From NCBI RefSeq assembly GCF_001646665.1, contig NZ_LWBU01000383.1:1-64000 (forward strand): DNA of 64,000 nt, in the 5' to 3' direction. This DNA is from Streptomyces noursei. GTDB lineage: Bacteria > Actinomycetota > Actinomycetes > Streptomycetales > Streptomycetaceae. Positions within the stretch are counted from its first letter, which is position 1, and the number at the start of each line of letters is the position of its first letter. Below are positions 1-9,169 of the stretch, in pieces. Under the pieces are notes generated by a model, which was not told where the DNA came from, made no database searches, and was given only the letters and a program-made list of their open reading frames with translations. A program made the translations under genes and the position numbers.

Positions 1-183
1 GGCGTCGACACGCTGCGTGTCCGTGGTACCGATCCCGGCCGCCGCGGCCGGTGCGGCCGGCGGAGCCGCCACGGCCGCGTGCGGCGCGGCAACCGCCGTG
101 ACGGAAGCGAGCGCCGTCGCGGTCACAAACCCCCGGGTGACAGCCCTCCGCACACGAGCGGAGTTCACGTTGCTGATCTTCAT
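1..183 (-). CDS. Secreted protein, N-terminal part only (cut by window edge)
   Basis: Only the first 61 codons are inside the window. They read as a signal peptide: basic residues at 10, 12, 13 and 17, a hydrophobic stretch at about 19-33, and an Ala-Val-Ala cleavage site ending near residue 39, followed by a Pro/Ala-rich linker. The ATG at 183 has a G-rich Shine-Dalgarno-like stretch about 12 bases upstream. The mature domain is beyond the edge, so function is unknown. The protein is probably exported by the Sec route. Confidence 0.7.
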   Translation of the reverse strand, partial: MKISNVNSARVRRAVTRGFVTATALASVTAVAAPHAAVAAPPAAPAAAAGIGTTDTQRVDA

Positions 184-326
184 GCTGGTTCTGGTCCCCC
201 TGCTAGGTCCCGCACGCGGTTCCCGAACGCGTGCCAGGTGGTCGGGGCGCAGTCTTGGAGATCGCCCGAGGGGAGTCAAAGTGGAATTGACAGCTCCTGT
301 CCGATCACCCGCCGGTATGACTGCTT

Positions 327-420
327 AACGTGCCACTTGGCGCCAATCTTTGACTGAAAGGCGACTTGTACTGACCGGAACAGAACTCACGGGTAACTCG
401 GAACACAACGTTCCACTTGG
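327..420. repeat. Direct repeat AACGTKCCACTTGG, two copies
   Basis: Copies lie at 327-340 and 407-420 and differ at one base (G or T). Their starts are 80 bases apart, upstream of the secreted-protein gene. They could be paired binding sites for a regulator; nothing in the window identifies it. Confidence 0.5.
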
Positions 421-568
421 TGTGCCACCAGCGAGTACGCCCCCGCGCGGGACACACGGAACGGCTCCGCCCCAAGCGGGACACGGCTCGGCCCGCTCCA
501 CCGTCCGACCGGATGGCGTCGTACCGCTTTCGTGCGGGACATGTGAGGAAAAAATGTGGGCCGGTACA

Positions 569-594
569 CATCAACAAGGCCACTCGTGTTGATG
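569..594. other. Inverted repeat CATCAACA / TGTTGATG
   Basis: Perfect 8-base arms (569-576 and 587-594) are separated by 10 bases in the gene-free stretch. It could be an operator or a weak terminator for the histidine phosphatase gene that ends about 200 bases away on the minus strand. It is not GC-rich like the other hairpins here, which slightly favours an operator. Confidence 0.4.
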
Positions 595-796
595 CCTTAT
601 CATCCCGGCCGCTCCGTCTCTCGCCGCCACCCGTCGACGGAAGCGGGGGATACCGTCGTGGCCGATCGCCCGGCAGTCTGGGCTTTCACGGCCGTCGCGG
701 GCGGACGGGCGTCTTCCTGCTGTGGTCGCCGGACTCGCGGCGGTCGTGGGCGGAAGGCCGGACGGCCCCTTTCGACGGAACCAGTGCCGGCCTTCC

Positions 797-1420
797 TCAG
801 ACGTGCAGTTCCGCCGGGAAGCCGGTCCAGCGGAGTTCGGCGGGAAGATGGCCGGTGTCGTTGAACAGGAGCACCGCCGGGGGGCGGTCGGGCGTGTAGC
901 GGATGACGGTCATCGCCGCGTTGGCGTGGTTGATGCCCAGCCATCGCCACCTCGGCGCGTCGAGGGCGGCTCGAACGAGCCAGCCGGCGAGGAAGTTGTG
1001 CGTGACGACGAGCTCGTGGCGCGGTTCGTCCCCGGCAACGGGTCCGGTGAACTCCGCGAGCGCCGCCGCCGCGAGCCCGGGGCCCTGCTCGCGTTCCTCG
1101 CCCGTGAACCGGTCGAGGAACGCGAGCCAGGCGTCGGCCGCCTGCGTCGGCAGTTCCTCACGGGCCGGCAGGTAGGGCAGGTAGTCGCCGGCCGCTTCGC
1201 AGGGACGGCAGAAGACGCCGTCGAGCCGTTCGGCGATCAGCCGGGCGGTCTGTTCGGCACGGGCGAGGGGGCCGTGGTGGATCGCCGCCAGCGGAACCCC
1301 GCGCAGCCGCTCCCCCAGCAAGGCGGCCTGCCGGCGGCCGGCATCCGTCAGTTCGCTCTCGTCCGAGGACGCCTCGGCGTGGCGCGTGAGGTAGAGGTAG
1401 CGGGCAGCCATGCCGGTCAT
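797..1420 (-). CDS. Histidine phosphatase family protein
   Basis: A 207-residue protein of the phosphoglycerate-mutase-like superfamily, which works through a phosphohistidine intermediate. The signature LTRHAEAS places the catalytic His at residue 14 next to Arg13. A further phosphate-binding Arg is likely near residue 54 (PLARAEQ), and the second catalytic His is at about 141 (VVTHNFL). There is no signal peptide, so it is cytosolic. The ATG at 1420 is preferred over upstream in-frame starts because GGAAGGA lies just before it and the conserved fold begins six residues later. The substrate cannot be read from sequence; broad small-molecule phosphatases are common in this family. Confidence 0.85.
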   Translation of the reverse strand: MTGMAARYLYLTRHAEASSDESELTDAGRRQAALLGERLRGVPLAAIHHGPLARAEQTARLIAERLDGVFCRPCEAAGDYLPYLPAREELPTQAADAWLAFLDRFTGEEREQGPGLAAAALAEFTGPVAGDEPRHELVVTHNFLAGWLVRAALDAPRWRWLGINHANAAMTVIRYTPDRPPAVLLFNDTGHLPAELRWTGFPAELHV

Positions 1421-1664
1421 GGGCGCGTCCTTCCACGAGGGTGATCTTGGGGACTCGTGGAGGGACGCGCACCGGCCTGGGCGGGGTTCCACGAACGCTC
1501 GGTCGAGCAGGCCGTGGTCGGAGCAGCACGTCACGGGGGCCGGGAGGGCGAGTCCCGATCCTCACGCTCACCGTCGGTTTCCCTCGCCCGCCTACGGCCG
1601 GACCGTCGGCGTACTCCGGGAAGCGCGCACCCGGGTACGGAGAAACGTGCCTGGCCCTGGCGAT

Positions 1665-2498
1665 TCAACGGAAAGCGTCGGCGTTCTCCGAGGCCCACTG
1701 CCGGAACGGACGAGCCGGTGCTCCGGTGACCCGAGAAACGGTGTCGCGCACCATCAGCAGCTCGGGGTTCACGTCTCCACCGGTGACGTCGAGCACCGCG
1801 TCCGCGGCCTCGGGCCCGAAGACCGCGACCATCTGCGCGTGGGCCTGCCGGCGGCTGATCTCCGCGAAGGGAACCTCCCGGCCCAGCACCGCCGCGATGG
1901 CCTCGACCTGCTGTCGGGCGGTCACCGGCTCCGGCCCGGTCAAGGGGTAGGTGCGTCCGTGGTGGCCGGGCTCGGTCAGTGCCACCCGTGCCACCGATGC
2001 GATGTCCGCGGGATGGATGGTGGGCAGCGCGGTCCCGGCGTACGGCGCGCGGACGGTCTCGCGGTCACGGATGGACGGGGCCCACATCAGGGCGTTCGAC
2101 GCGAACTGCGTCGGCCGCAGGATCGTCCAGGCCATGCCCGTTTCCTGGAGCAGTTGCTCCACCGCCAGGTTTTCCTGGGCGGGTCCCAGGTGCGGGTGGG
2201 TCTGGACGGTGATGGACGACACCAGGACGACGTGCTCCACTCCCGCCTGCCGGGCGGCTTCCAGGATGTCGGCGTCCGAGCCCAGCCGCGGCACGAGGAA
2301 CAGCGAGCGCACCCCCTTCAGCGCGGGCTTCAGCGACGCCGGCTCCGCGAAGTCGCCCTCCACGGTCTCGACTCCCCGGGGGAAGGAGGCCCGGGCGGCG
2401 TCACGGGTGAGCCCTCTCAGCGGCCCGACACCGCGTGCGTGCAGATCCTCCAGCAGGGCACTGCCTATGTTTCCCGTTGCTCCGGTCACCAGGATCAT
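1665..2498 (-). CDS. NmrA-like NAD(P)-binding protein
   Basis: A 277-residue atypical short-chain dehydrogenase of the NmrA/SDR_a5 type. It opens with the Rossmann dinucleotide motif GATGNIG at residues 6-12. The first half is the Rossmann fold, followed by a substrate lobe. Relatives include NAD(P)H:quinone oxidoreductases and redox-sensing regulators that bind NADP without turning over a substrate. The start at 2498 places the Rossmann motif at the very N terminus, as in the family. It is divergent from the ArsR-type regulator at 2632 with a gap of about 130 bases, a common arrangement in which the regulator controls the reductase. That regulatory link is inference. Confidence 0.85.
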   Translation of the reverse strand: MILVTGATGNIGSALLEDLHARGVGPLRGLTRDAARASFPRGVETVEGDFAEPASLKPALKGVRSLFLVPRLGSDADILEAARQAGVEHVVLVSSITVQTHPHLGPAQENLAVEQLLQETGMAWTILRPTQFASNALMWAPSIRDRETVRAPYAGTALPTIHPADIASVARVALTEPGHHGRTYPLTGPEPVTARQQVEAIAAVLGREVPFAEISRRQAHAQMVAVFGPEAADAVLDVTGGDVNPELLMVRDTVSRVTGAPARPFRQWASENADAFR

Positions 2499-2631
2499 GA
2501 GTGTGTTTCCCGTCGTCGGATGATCGAGTGGGCGACACGCTAGAACCTCCATCACGCTTCGGGTCAAGGGCCCATCGCGGTCCGCCACGTACCCTTCGTC
2601 GGTCGCCGAAGTGATGGGGCATCCTGGAGTC

Positions 2632-3366
2632 ATGAATCCCGGACCCTCGTCCAGACCTGCGGACACGTCGACCCCCGCCGCCAGGCTCGCCTCCTTCGCC
2701 GCCGCCCTGGCGGACGAGACCCGTGCCGCCATCTGCATGACCCTGCTGGAGGGACGCGCCTGGACGGCGGGCGAGCTGGCCCGCGCCACCGGCGTCGCCC
2801 CCTCCACCGTCAGCGGGCACCTGACCCGGCTCCTCGACGCGCACATCTGCGTGACGGAGCGGCAGGGGCGGCACAGTTACGTACGCATCGCCGACGCCGC
2901 CACCGCCCGGCTCGTGGACGAACTGGCCTCACACGCCGTTCCCGGCCGCGACGCGGCCCACGCCGTTCCGGTGGTCGCCGCCCCCGACCCGCTGGTGCGG
3001 GCCCGCACGTGCTACGACCACTTCGCCGGGCGGCTCGGCATGGCGGTGACGGACGCGATGGAACAGCGGGGCCTGCTGCGTACGGAGGGCGTCTTCGCGC
3101 TGACCCCGGCGGGGCTCGACTGGTGCGAGGGCGCGGGGATCGACGTGACGGGTGCCGGGCGCAGACCCCTGGCGAGTTCCTGCCTGGACTGGACCGAACG
3201 CCGGCGCCACCTGGGCGGCCTGGCGGGAGCGAGGCTGTGCGCGCGGGCCCTGGACGAAGGCTGGGTGGTACGGCCGGAGAGCGGTGGACGGGGCCTGCTG
3301 GTGACGCGGGCAGGAGAGAAGGCCCTCGGCGAACTCCTGGGTCTCACCCCGCAGGAGTGGAACTGA
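2632..3366 (+). CDS. ArsR-type winged-helix transcriptional regulator
   Basis: About 244 residues. A winged helix-turn-helix occupies roughly residues 20-95, with a recognition segment around GVAPSTVSGHL, the pattern of the ArsR/SmtB family. The remaining 150 residues form a long C-terminal domain found in many actinobacterial ArsR-like regulators. The typical metal-binding CxC near the recognition helix is not evident, so it probably senses something other than a metal. An alternative ATG lies at 2611. The ATG at 2632 has GGAG very close upstream, and the transcript could be leaderless. Divergent from the NmrA-like gene, its likely target. Confidence 0.8.
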   Translation: MNPGPSSRPADTSTPAARLASFAAALADETRAAICMTLLEGRAWTAGELARATGVAPSTVSGHLTRLLDAHICVTERQGRHSYVRIADAATARLVDELASHAVPGRDAAHAVPVVAAPDPLVRARTCYDHFAGRLGMAVTDAMEQRGLLRTEGVFALTPAGLDWCEGAGIDVTGAGRRPLASSCLDWTERRRHLGGLAGARLCARALDEGWVVRPESGGRGLLVTRAGEKALGELLGLTPQEWN

Positions 3367-3441
3367 CGGACCGTCCAGCCCCTCCGGAAACGGGTCAATA
3401 TTTCGGTGACGGCCGAAGTATCCGCGTGTAGGGTCGGATGC

Positions 3442-4416
3442 ATGAAGACACCCCCGCGTGCCCTTCCCCCCGGCCTCCTCACCGGCGGCGCCGTCTGCTT
3501 CACCGTGTTCGCCTGGGCCTCCGCCTTCGTGTCCATCCGCAGCGCCGCAGCCGCCTACTCCCCGGGGGCACTCGCCCTCGGCCGGCTGCTCGCCGCCTCA
3601 CTGGTCCTCGTGGTGCTCCTCCTCCTCCGCCGCGAGGGCCTGCCTCCGCGCGGCGCCCGGCGAGGCGTCCTGCTGTCCGGAGTCGTCTGGTTCGGCGGCT
3701 ACATGGTCGCGCTGAACTGGGGCGAACGCCTGGTCGACGCGGGCACCGCGTCCTTGCTCGTGAACACCGGGCCGATCCTGATGGCGCTCCTCGCCGCGCG
3801 CCTGCTGGGCGAGGCCCTGCCGCCACGGCTGCTCATGGGCACGGCGATCTCCTTCGCGGGCGCCGTGGTGGTCGGCCTGTCGATGTCGTCAGGGAGCGGC
3901 GGATCGACGTCGGTGCTCGGCGTGGCACTGTGCCTGCTCGCGGCCGTGGCCTACGCGACCGGGGTCGTCGCGCAGAAGCCCGCGCTCTCCTACGGAACAC
4001 CGCTGCAGGTCACCACGTTCAGCTGCCTCACAGGGGCCGTGGCGTGCCTGCCCTTCACCGGCCAACTGGCCGCCGAGATACCCCGGGCCCCGCTCTCCGC
4101 CACCCTGAACATGATCTATCTGGGGGTCGTCCCCACCGCCCTCGCCTTCACCACCTGGACCTACGCCCTGGCACGGACGCCCGCCGGGAAGCTCGGCGCG
4201 ACCACCTACGCCGTGCCGGCCATCGTCGTCCTGCTGAGCTGGTTCGTCCTGGACGAGGTCCCTGCCTGGCTGACCCTGCTGGGCGGCCTGCTGTGCCTGA
4301 TCGGGGTGGCCATCTCCCGCTACCGCCCCCGGGCCGAGAGGGACGCCGCAGGGCGACCGGACGCGCCCGAACCCCGGCCCGTGGACTCCCCGACGCGACA
4401 GCGCACGTCTCCCTGA
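3442..4416 (+). CDS. EamA/DMT-family transporter
   Basis: A 324-residue integral membrane protein with about ten hydrophobic segments arranged as two EamA repeats (roughly 13-140 and 155-290), the layout of drug/metabolite transporters. Such proteins export amino acids, metabolites or drugs using the proton gradient. The C-terminal 35 residues are polar and Arg/Pro-rich, presumably cytoplasmic. The ATG at 3442 is preferred over 3406 because it begins directly before the first membrane segment. It follows the ArsR-type gene by 75 bases and could be co-transcribed. The substrate is unknown. Confidence 0.85.
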   Translation: MKTPPRALPPGLLTGGAVCFTVFAWASAFVSIRSAAAAYSPGALALGRLLAASLVLVVLLLLRREGLPPRGARRGVLLSGVVWFGGYMVALNWGERLVDAGTASLLVNTGPILMALLAARLLGEALPPRLLMGTAISFAGAVVVGLSMSSGSGGSTSVLGVALCLLAAVAYATGVVAQKPALSYGTPLQVTTFSCLTGAVACLPFTGQLAAEIPRAPLSATLNMIYLGVVPTALAFTTWTYALARTPAGKLGATTYAVPAIVVLLSWFVLDEVPAWLTLLGGLLCLIGVAISRYRPRAERDAAGRPDAPEPRPVDSPTRQRTSP

Positions 4417-4454
4417 GGTCCCGTGGCAGCACGGTGACAGTGCACGGCGGCCGC

Positions 4455-5438
4455 TCAGAGCTTGCCGAGGGCCTGCATCGCGGCGGTCTCGACGCGGGAA
4501 AGTTCGCGGAGTGCGGAGCCGGCTTCCACGAGGTTCTCCGGGTCGCCGGACTCGCCCGCTGCTGCGATGAGCGCGGCCACCCGCGTCCAGAGGGCGGCGG
4601 CCTCGGTGTACAGGCGGTGGCCGGTGCGCAGATGGCTGTGGTCGATCAGCTGGGTGCACTCGTCGAGGAAGTCCCGGTAGAGGTTGCGGAACAGGGCGCC
4701 GCCGGTACCGGCCTTCTCCATCAGGGCGGCGGCCCTCGGGAGGTCCTCGCCCGGGTTCCCGCTGCGCCGCAGCCATCGCGGGACCTGCTGGGCGGCCTTC
4801 TCGATGCCGCGGTGGCCCAGGTTCGCGATGGGCGGGTTCAGGAAGGAGTGGGCACAGGTCCTGATCGCGGGAACGATCCGGTCCTTCGGTGCTGCGGGGG
4901 CGGCGGGCACGGTGACGGTGAAGGAGCGGTGCCTGGCCGTCATGGGGCCCCGCTCGGCTCTGGCCCTGGCGAGGCCGGCGAGGCCGGTCGTGACCGCTCC
5001 GCCCTGCGGGGCGGTGTCCACCAGGTAGGCGCGCTCGTCGTCGTAGCCGTACATGGCGACCATGTGCCCGCCGAAGTGCACCTTGGTGCTGAAGTAATCC
5101 AGGTGGTAGCTGTCGAGTTGGAGGCCGACGGGCCGGCCGGCGTCGAGGGGGGCCGCCACGTTCTGCCAGGCCCTGCGAGGGGAGGTGGTCTCCGCGACGA
5201 GCAGGTCCAGCCCCAGTACGCCGGCCAGGTTCTTGGTGAGCTCGAAGGGTTTGACCCGGCCCCCCAGAAAGGGAAAGGGCAGGGTCTTGCTGTCCCAGTA
5301 GATGAAGGACAACCCGGAGCCCAGGCCGAACAGCATGGGTTCGGAGAAGTCCATCCCCTGGTGCCGCAGCAGCACGCCCAGCGTCGTCGTCTCGCAGTGT
5401 TGCGTACCGCGGGCATCGATGTGTTCCACGATGGTCAT
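4455..5438 (-). CDS. BtrH N-terminal domain protein (possible acyl transferase)
   Basis: A 327-residue protein resembling BtrH, the butirosin enzyme that moves a gamma-glutamyl-aminohydroxybutyryl group from a carrier protein to an aminoglycoside. The N-terminal two-thirds carries a cysteine-peptidase-like layout: Cys at about 15 (QHCETTT), a His in the GGHMVAMYGYDD segment near 125, and a following Asp in the YLVDTA segment. The C-terminal third is helical and matches the domain usually paired with BtrH_N. No carrier protein or aminoglycoside genes surround it, so its substrate is unknown. The ATG at 5438 has GGGAG about 10 bases upstream; a GTG at 5447 is the alternative. Confidence 0.75.
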   Translation of the reverse strand: MTIVEHIDARGTQHCETTTLGVLLRHQGMDFSEPMLFGLGSGLSFIYWDSKTLPFPFLGGRVKPFELTKNLAGVLGLDLLVAETTSPRRAWQNVAAPLDAGRPVGLQLDSYHLDYFSTKVHFGGHMVAMYGYDDERAYLVDTAPQGGAVTTGLAGLARARAERGPMTARHRSFTVTVPAAPAAPKDRIVPAIRTCAHSFLNPPIANLGHRGIEKAAQQVPRWLRRSGNPGEDLPRAAALMEKAGTGGALFRNLYRDFLDECTQLIDHSHLRTGHRLYTEAAALWTRVAALIAAAGESGDPENLVEAGSALRELSRVETAAMQALGKL

Positions 5439-5650
5439 GCCGCTCACTCTCCCTGTGCCACCCCTGCGTACGGCTCCACGGTGCCGTCCCGCGCGTCATG
5501 AACGCCGCCCTGCGGGCGTCCGGTTGCCGGAGTGCGGCCCGCCGCCCCGGCTCCATCCTGCCTCCACCGTGCCCCTGCCGGTCGGACCAGGGGCAGGGGA
5601 TACGCTGGCGGGCGGCCCATTCGGAAGTGCCATGTGAACAGGTGGGCGTC

Positions 5651-5968
5651 GTGGACAGCAATCACACCGAACTGGTGGGCCGGGTGCGGCGGGAGCTGTT
5701 GGAGGCGGGTTTCGGTCTGGCCGACGGAACGGATGACGAGACGCCCGGCATGCGAGTGGTCCGCGTTCCGGCCGGAGCCAGGGTCTACTGGACGCCGTTG
5801 GGCGGGTCCGCCGAGCTGCCCGGGCTCCCCGCCGGTTCCGGGAGAAACACACGGTCGGCCGTGTTCACCGCGGTGAGGGCTGTCCTGACCATGCACGGGC
5901 ACACCGTCGTGGCGACCAGCGAGACGTCCGACCTGATCGTCCTTCCCTCTCCCCGGACCGATCGCTAG
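5651..5968 (+). CDS. Small conserved hypothetical protein
   Basis: A 105-residue soluble protein with no family I can name. The GTG start at 5651 follows AGGTGGG with good spacing; upstream extension has poor codon usage. The sequence alternates charged helical and beta-like stretches with a short hydrophobic segment around VFTAVRAVLTM. No signal peptide or metal motif is visible. It is convergent with the PP2C phosphatase gene and separated from it by a hairpin. Confidence 0.6.
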   Translation: MDSNHTELVGRVRRELLEAGFGLADGTDDETPGMRVVRVPAGARVYWTPLGGSAELPGLPAGSGRNTRSAVFTAVRAVLTMHGHTVVATSETSDLIVLPSPRTDR

Positions 5969-5996
5969 CCGCCCGCGGACCTTCTCGCCGGGCGGC
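5968..5996. terminator. Hairpin between convergent genes
   Basis: Arms GCCGCCCG (5968-5975) and CGGGCGGC (5989-5996) form an 8-base GC stem starting at the stop codon of the small protein gene. There is no T-run, as usual in Streptomyces. It probably serves both converging genes. Confidence 0.5.
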
Positions 5997-6038
5997 CTCG
6001 TACCGGCGCCGCCACACCGCTTCCGCGGACGTCCGTGG

Positions 6039-7760
6039 TCAGTCGTCTCCCGCGGGAGGCACGCGGATGGCCAGTACGGCCACGTCGTCGTCGTTGTCCG
6101 GCGGGCGGGCGTCCATCAGGGCGTCGATGAAGGTTTCCAGCGGGTGGCCGGCGAGGTCCGCGGCGCGCCGGCGCAGGCGGTCGAGGCCGTCGTCGATGGT
6201 GTGCCGCGGGGATTCGACCAGTCCATCGGTGTAGAGCACCAGTGTCGACAGCGGCGGCAGGGTGGTGACGGCGTCGGTACGGCGGAGGCCGGACTGAGCA
6301 CCGAGCAGGATGCCCTGTCCGCCGCTGAGACAGCGGGCCTGACCGTCGTGGGTGACCAGCAGGGGCGGCGGGTGTCCCGCGTTGGTCCACTGCAGGTCCC
6401 ACTGCCCGTCGCGGCGGGCCTGGAGCCGGCCCAGGATCATGGTGGCCATGCCGACGTCGGTGATGTGGGGCAGGGCCTGGTCGAACCGGTCCACGATGAC
6501 GCTGGGCGGCTCGTGCTGGGACCACGCGTAGGCGCGCAGGATGTTGCGGAGCTGGGCCATGCCCGCCGCGGCGTCCAGGTCGTGGCCCGCGACGTCACCG
6601 ATGACCAGGGCGAGGGCGTCGTCGTGAAGGGGGAAGACGTCGTACCAGTCGCCGCCGACCTGGGAGGCATGCGGTGCGGGCAGGTAGCGGGCGCTCATGC
6701 TCAGGCCGGGGACGCCGGGCAGGTGCGGCAGCAGGTGGCGCTGCATCGTCTCGGCGACCTTGCGCTGGCGCTGGTAGAGGCGTGCGTTGTCCAGTGCCAG
6801 GCCGGCCCGGCGGGTGATGTCCTCCAGCAGGGGGATCTCGGCGGTGGTGAAGGGTTCCGGCTGCTCGGACCGGCCGAGAGTGAGTGCGCCCAGGACGTCA
6901 CGCAGGCCGCGGATGGGGGCGATGACCGCGGAGTGCATGCCGCTGGTCTCGAAGAGTCGGCGCTGCTCCACGGCGACGTGGGAGTCCGGCGGCCCCTGAT
7001 ACGTCTGCGGTGTCGCCAGAGTGGATCCGGCGCCGCGCAGGGCCCGGGACAGCGGCAGCGGCGAGGTCTCGGGTACGGAGAGCAGGGACCCCTGGAGGTC
7101 CGGTCTGCGGCTGATCCGCCCCTCGTCGTCGTGGGCGACCACCGTCCGCTGGATCACGCCGCTCTCGGTGATGAGGTCGATCACGACCCAGTCCGCCAGC
7201 ATCGGGACGACCAGCCGCACGAGTCGGTCCAGCGCCTCGTTCACGTCCAGGGTGGCGGTCAGCTGCGTCGTGGTCTCGGCCAGCAGCGCCAGCCGCTCCA
7301 GCTCCGGGAGCAGTCCCGCGTTGAGGGTCGACACCGGCAGGGCGGCCCCGCCCGGGTCGTACTCGTGGAACACCACCAGAGCCCCGGTCTCCTGGGGCGT
7401 GAAGCGCAGGGGGGCCACCAGCCAGGACGCCGTGAGCAGGGAACCGTCACCTCGCGCGAAGAAGCCCCGCTCCTCCTGGCGCACCTGGCCGGCGATGAAG
7501 GCCTTGATGATCGAGCAGCGGCTGCGCGACATGCTCGTCCCGTTGGCCCGCCGGTGCAGGAGATCATGCGCGTCACGCCCCAGCAGCTCCTCCGCGGTGC
7601 GGTCCAGGAGCATCTCCGCCTGGGCGTTCACAGCGACGACGTTCCAGTCGGCGTCCACCGCGTACGCCCCGGCTCCCAGCCGGTCCAGGGCTCGTCCCAG
7701 AAGGCGCTGCAAGGTCCCCAGACGCTCATGAGGACCGGCGGCACCGGTCGGTCTGCGCAT
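6039..7760 (-). CDS. PAS-GAF-PP2C (SpoIIE-type) serine/threonine phosphatase
   Basis: A 573-residue regulatory phosphatase. A PAS-like domain spans about residues 10-125 (sensing, ligand unknown), a GAF domain about 165-330, and a SpoIIE-type PP2C domain about 350-570. The metal-binding aspartates of the PP2C fold are seen in VGGDWYDVFPL and VIGDVAGHDL. Proteins of this design dephosphorylate anti-anti-sigma factors and so control alternative sigma factors; Streptomyces has dozens. No sigma or anti-sigma gene lies nearby, so its partner is encoded elsewhere. The ATG at 7760 has GGAGG eight bases upstream, which decides against longer in-frame starts. Confidence 0.9.
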   Translation of the reverse strand: MRRPTGAAGPHERLGTLQRLLGRALDRLGAGAYAVDADWNVVAVNAQAEMLLDRTAEELLGRDAHDLLHRRANGTSMSRSRCSIIKAFIAGQVRQEERGFFARGDGSLLTASWLVAPLRFTPQETGALVVFHEYDPGGAALPVSTLNAGLLPELERLALLAETTTQLTATLDVNEALDRLVRLVVPMLADWVVIDLITESGVIQRTVVAHDDEGRISRRPDLQGSLLSVPETSPLPLSRALRGAGSTLATPQTYQGPPDSHVAVEQRRLFETSGMHSAVIAPIRGLRDVLGALTLGRSEQPEPFTTAEIPLLEDITRRAGLALDNARLYQRQRKVAETMQRHLLPHLPGVPGLSMSARYLPAPHASQVGGDWYDVFPLHDDALALVIGDVAGHDLDAAAGMAQLRNILRAYAWSQHEPPSVIVDRFDQALPHITDVGMATMILGRLQARRDGQWDLQWTNAGHPPPLLVTHDGQARCLSGGQGILLGAQSGLRRTDAVTTLPPLSTLVLYTDGLVESPRHTIDDGLDRLRRRAADLAGHPLETFIDALMDARPPDNDDDVAVLAIRVPPAGDD

Positions 7761-8069
7761 CCCTCGCACCTCCACATCCAGAACGGGCCCGTACACCCGG
7801 TTGCCCGACTTCCGGCCAGGGAGTCGTCGCCGATCTCCACATCGTAGACATGTGCCGAGGTGGTGCGCCGCCGCTGCTCGGGACATCGCCGCCCCGAGCC
7901 GCTGTGCGCGTTGCCGCGTCCGGGCGGCAGAGCCTTGAACGAGGCCGTGGGCGGTTTCACCAGGGGCGGGACGATCGGGGCCGGCACCACCGCGCCGCAG
8001 GCACCGGCGCCAGGAGCCGGCGATGGCGGCGGAGCCGCGCCCTTCCGCCGAGGGGGCCGTTAGTGCGGC
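7761..8069. other. Gap between phosphatase and pirin genes
   Basis: About 310 bases with no credible gene. It must hold the promoter of the minus-strand phosphatase gene. A short CACAT...ATGTG inverted repeat lies near 7840, but no clear -10/-35 pair was recognised. Confidence 0.4.
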
Positions 8070-9035
8070 TCAGCGCACCCTCCCCCGCGGCTTCAGCGCC
8101 ACCGGCGGGAGTGCGGGCGCGGGCAGCCGGCCGCCGTCGTAGCCGTGGACCTCGCCGAAGCGGGTGCCGGTCTGCCAGTCGGCGCGGGCGCGCTCGATCT
8201 CCTCGTGGGAGCGGCCCACGAAGTTCCACCACATGACGATCTCCTCCTCGAACGGCTCACCGCCCAGGAGCATCAGGCCCGCGTCGGAGTCGGCGCGCAG
8301 GGGGAGGGAGGTGCGGCCGCAGCCGAGGTAGAGCATCGAGCCGGGCAGGACCGGGACGCCGTCGACGTGGGCCTCGCCGGACATGGAGAGGACCGCGTAC
8401 TCGAAGTCCGGGTCGAGCGGCAGATTCGTTTCCGCGCCGCGGGTCAGCGCGAGGTCGGCGCCGACCAGGGGGCTGTAGGTGGTGCCGGGCGAGAGCGCGC
8501 CGTCGAGTTCGCCGAGGATCACGGTGGCCGTCAGGCCGGGGGCCGTCACGTGCGGGAGGTCGGCGTGGTGCTGGAAGTGCGGCTCGACGTGGCGGTGGGC
8601 GTCGGGCAGCGCCACCCACAGCTGGGCGCCGTGCAGGAGGCGGGCGTGCGGGCGGGGGCTCTCCTCCGAGTGGGAGATGGCCCGCCCCGAGGTCATCAGG
8701 CCCAGTTCGCGCGGGCGCACCGTCTGCAGGCTGCCCGTGCTGTCGCGGTGCAGCACCTCGCCCTCGTGGAGCCAGCTGACGGTCTGCAGGCCCATGTGCG
8801 GGTGGGGCGGCACCTGCATGCCGGGTTCGTCGGCGATGTCGTCGGGCCCGTAGTGGTCGACGAAGGCCCAGGCGCCGACCATCCGGCGGCCGAGGTTGGG
8901 CAGCAGGCGGCGCACCTCGGTGGATTCACCGAGCTGTACGCGGCGGGGGCTCAGCAGCTCGCGCACCGGCTCCGCGACGACGAATCCCCGGCCGCCGCAC
9001 ACGGCGGGCACGGCCTGGCGATCAAGGTTGCTCAT
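8070..9035 (-). CDS. Pirin family protein
   Basis: A 321-residue bicupin. The N-terminal cupin carries the pirin metal site, with histidines in the PPHPHMG segment and the GRAISHSEE segment. The C-terminal cupin lacks an obvious metal set. Pirins bind one Fe or similar metal; some are quercetin dioxygenases and in Streptomyces one influences acyl-CoA metabolism and oxidative balance. It starts at 9035 and is divergent from the PhoD gene. Function here is by family only. Confidence 0.9.
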   Translation of the reverse strand: MSNLDRQAVPAVCGGRGFVVAEPVRELLSPRRVQLGESTEVRRLLPNLGRRMVGAWAFVDHYGPDDIADEPGMQVPPHPHMGLQTVSWLHEGEVLHRDSTGSLQTVRPRELGLMTSGRAISHSEESPRPHARLLHGAQLWVALPDAHRHVEPHFQHHADLPHVTAPGLTATVILGELDGALSPGTTYSPLVGADLALTRGAETNLPLDPDFEYAVLSMSGEAHVDGVPVLPGSMLYLGCGRTSLPLRADSDAGLMLLGGEPFEEEIVMWWNFVGRSHEEIERARADWQTGTRFGEVHGYDGGRLPAPALPPVALKPRGRVR

Positions 9036-9169
9036 GCGTCCAACCTAGCCGTGCCCGGACGCCGCGCGTGAGGGATTGTCAGGCTCGGCCACTCACGGGT
9101 CATACCACCCGTATGCCGGGGCAACAAGCGGAGCAAAGCGGGCATATGACGTGCCATATGGAAACTCAC

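Larger units (their letters stand above)
184..796. other. Gene-free upstream region of the secreted-protein gene
   Basis: About 610 bases without a convincing gene. Short overlapping frames here lack Streptomyces codon bias. The region is less GC-rich than its surroundings. It holds a 14-base direct repeat (327-340 and 407-420) and a hairpin (569-594), so it is likely a regulatory leader for the minus-strand gene starting at 183. Confidence 0.5.

Noticed and set aside
417..899. Plus-strand frame of 160 codons upstream of the histidine phosphatase
   Set aside because: Mixed codon bias, partly antisense to the phosphatase gene, no Shine-Dalgarno site and no domain.
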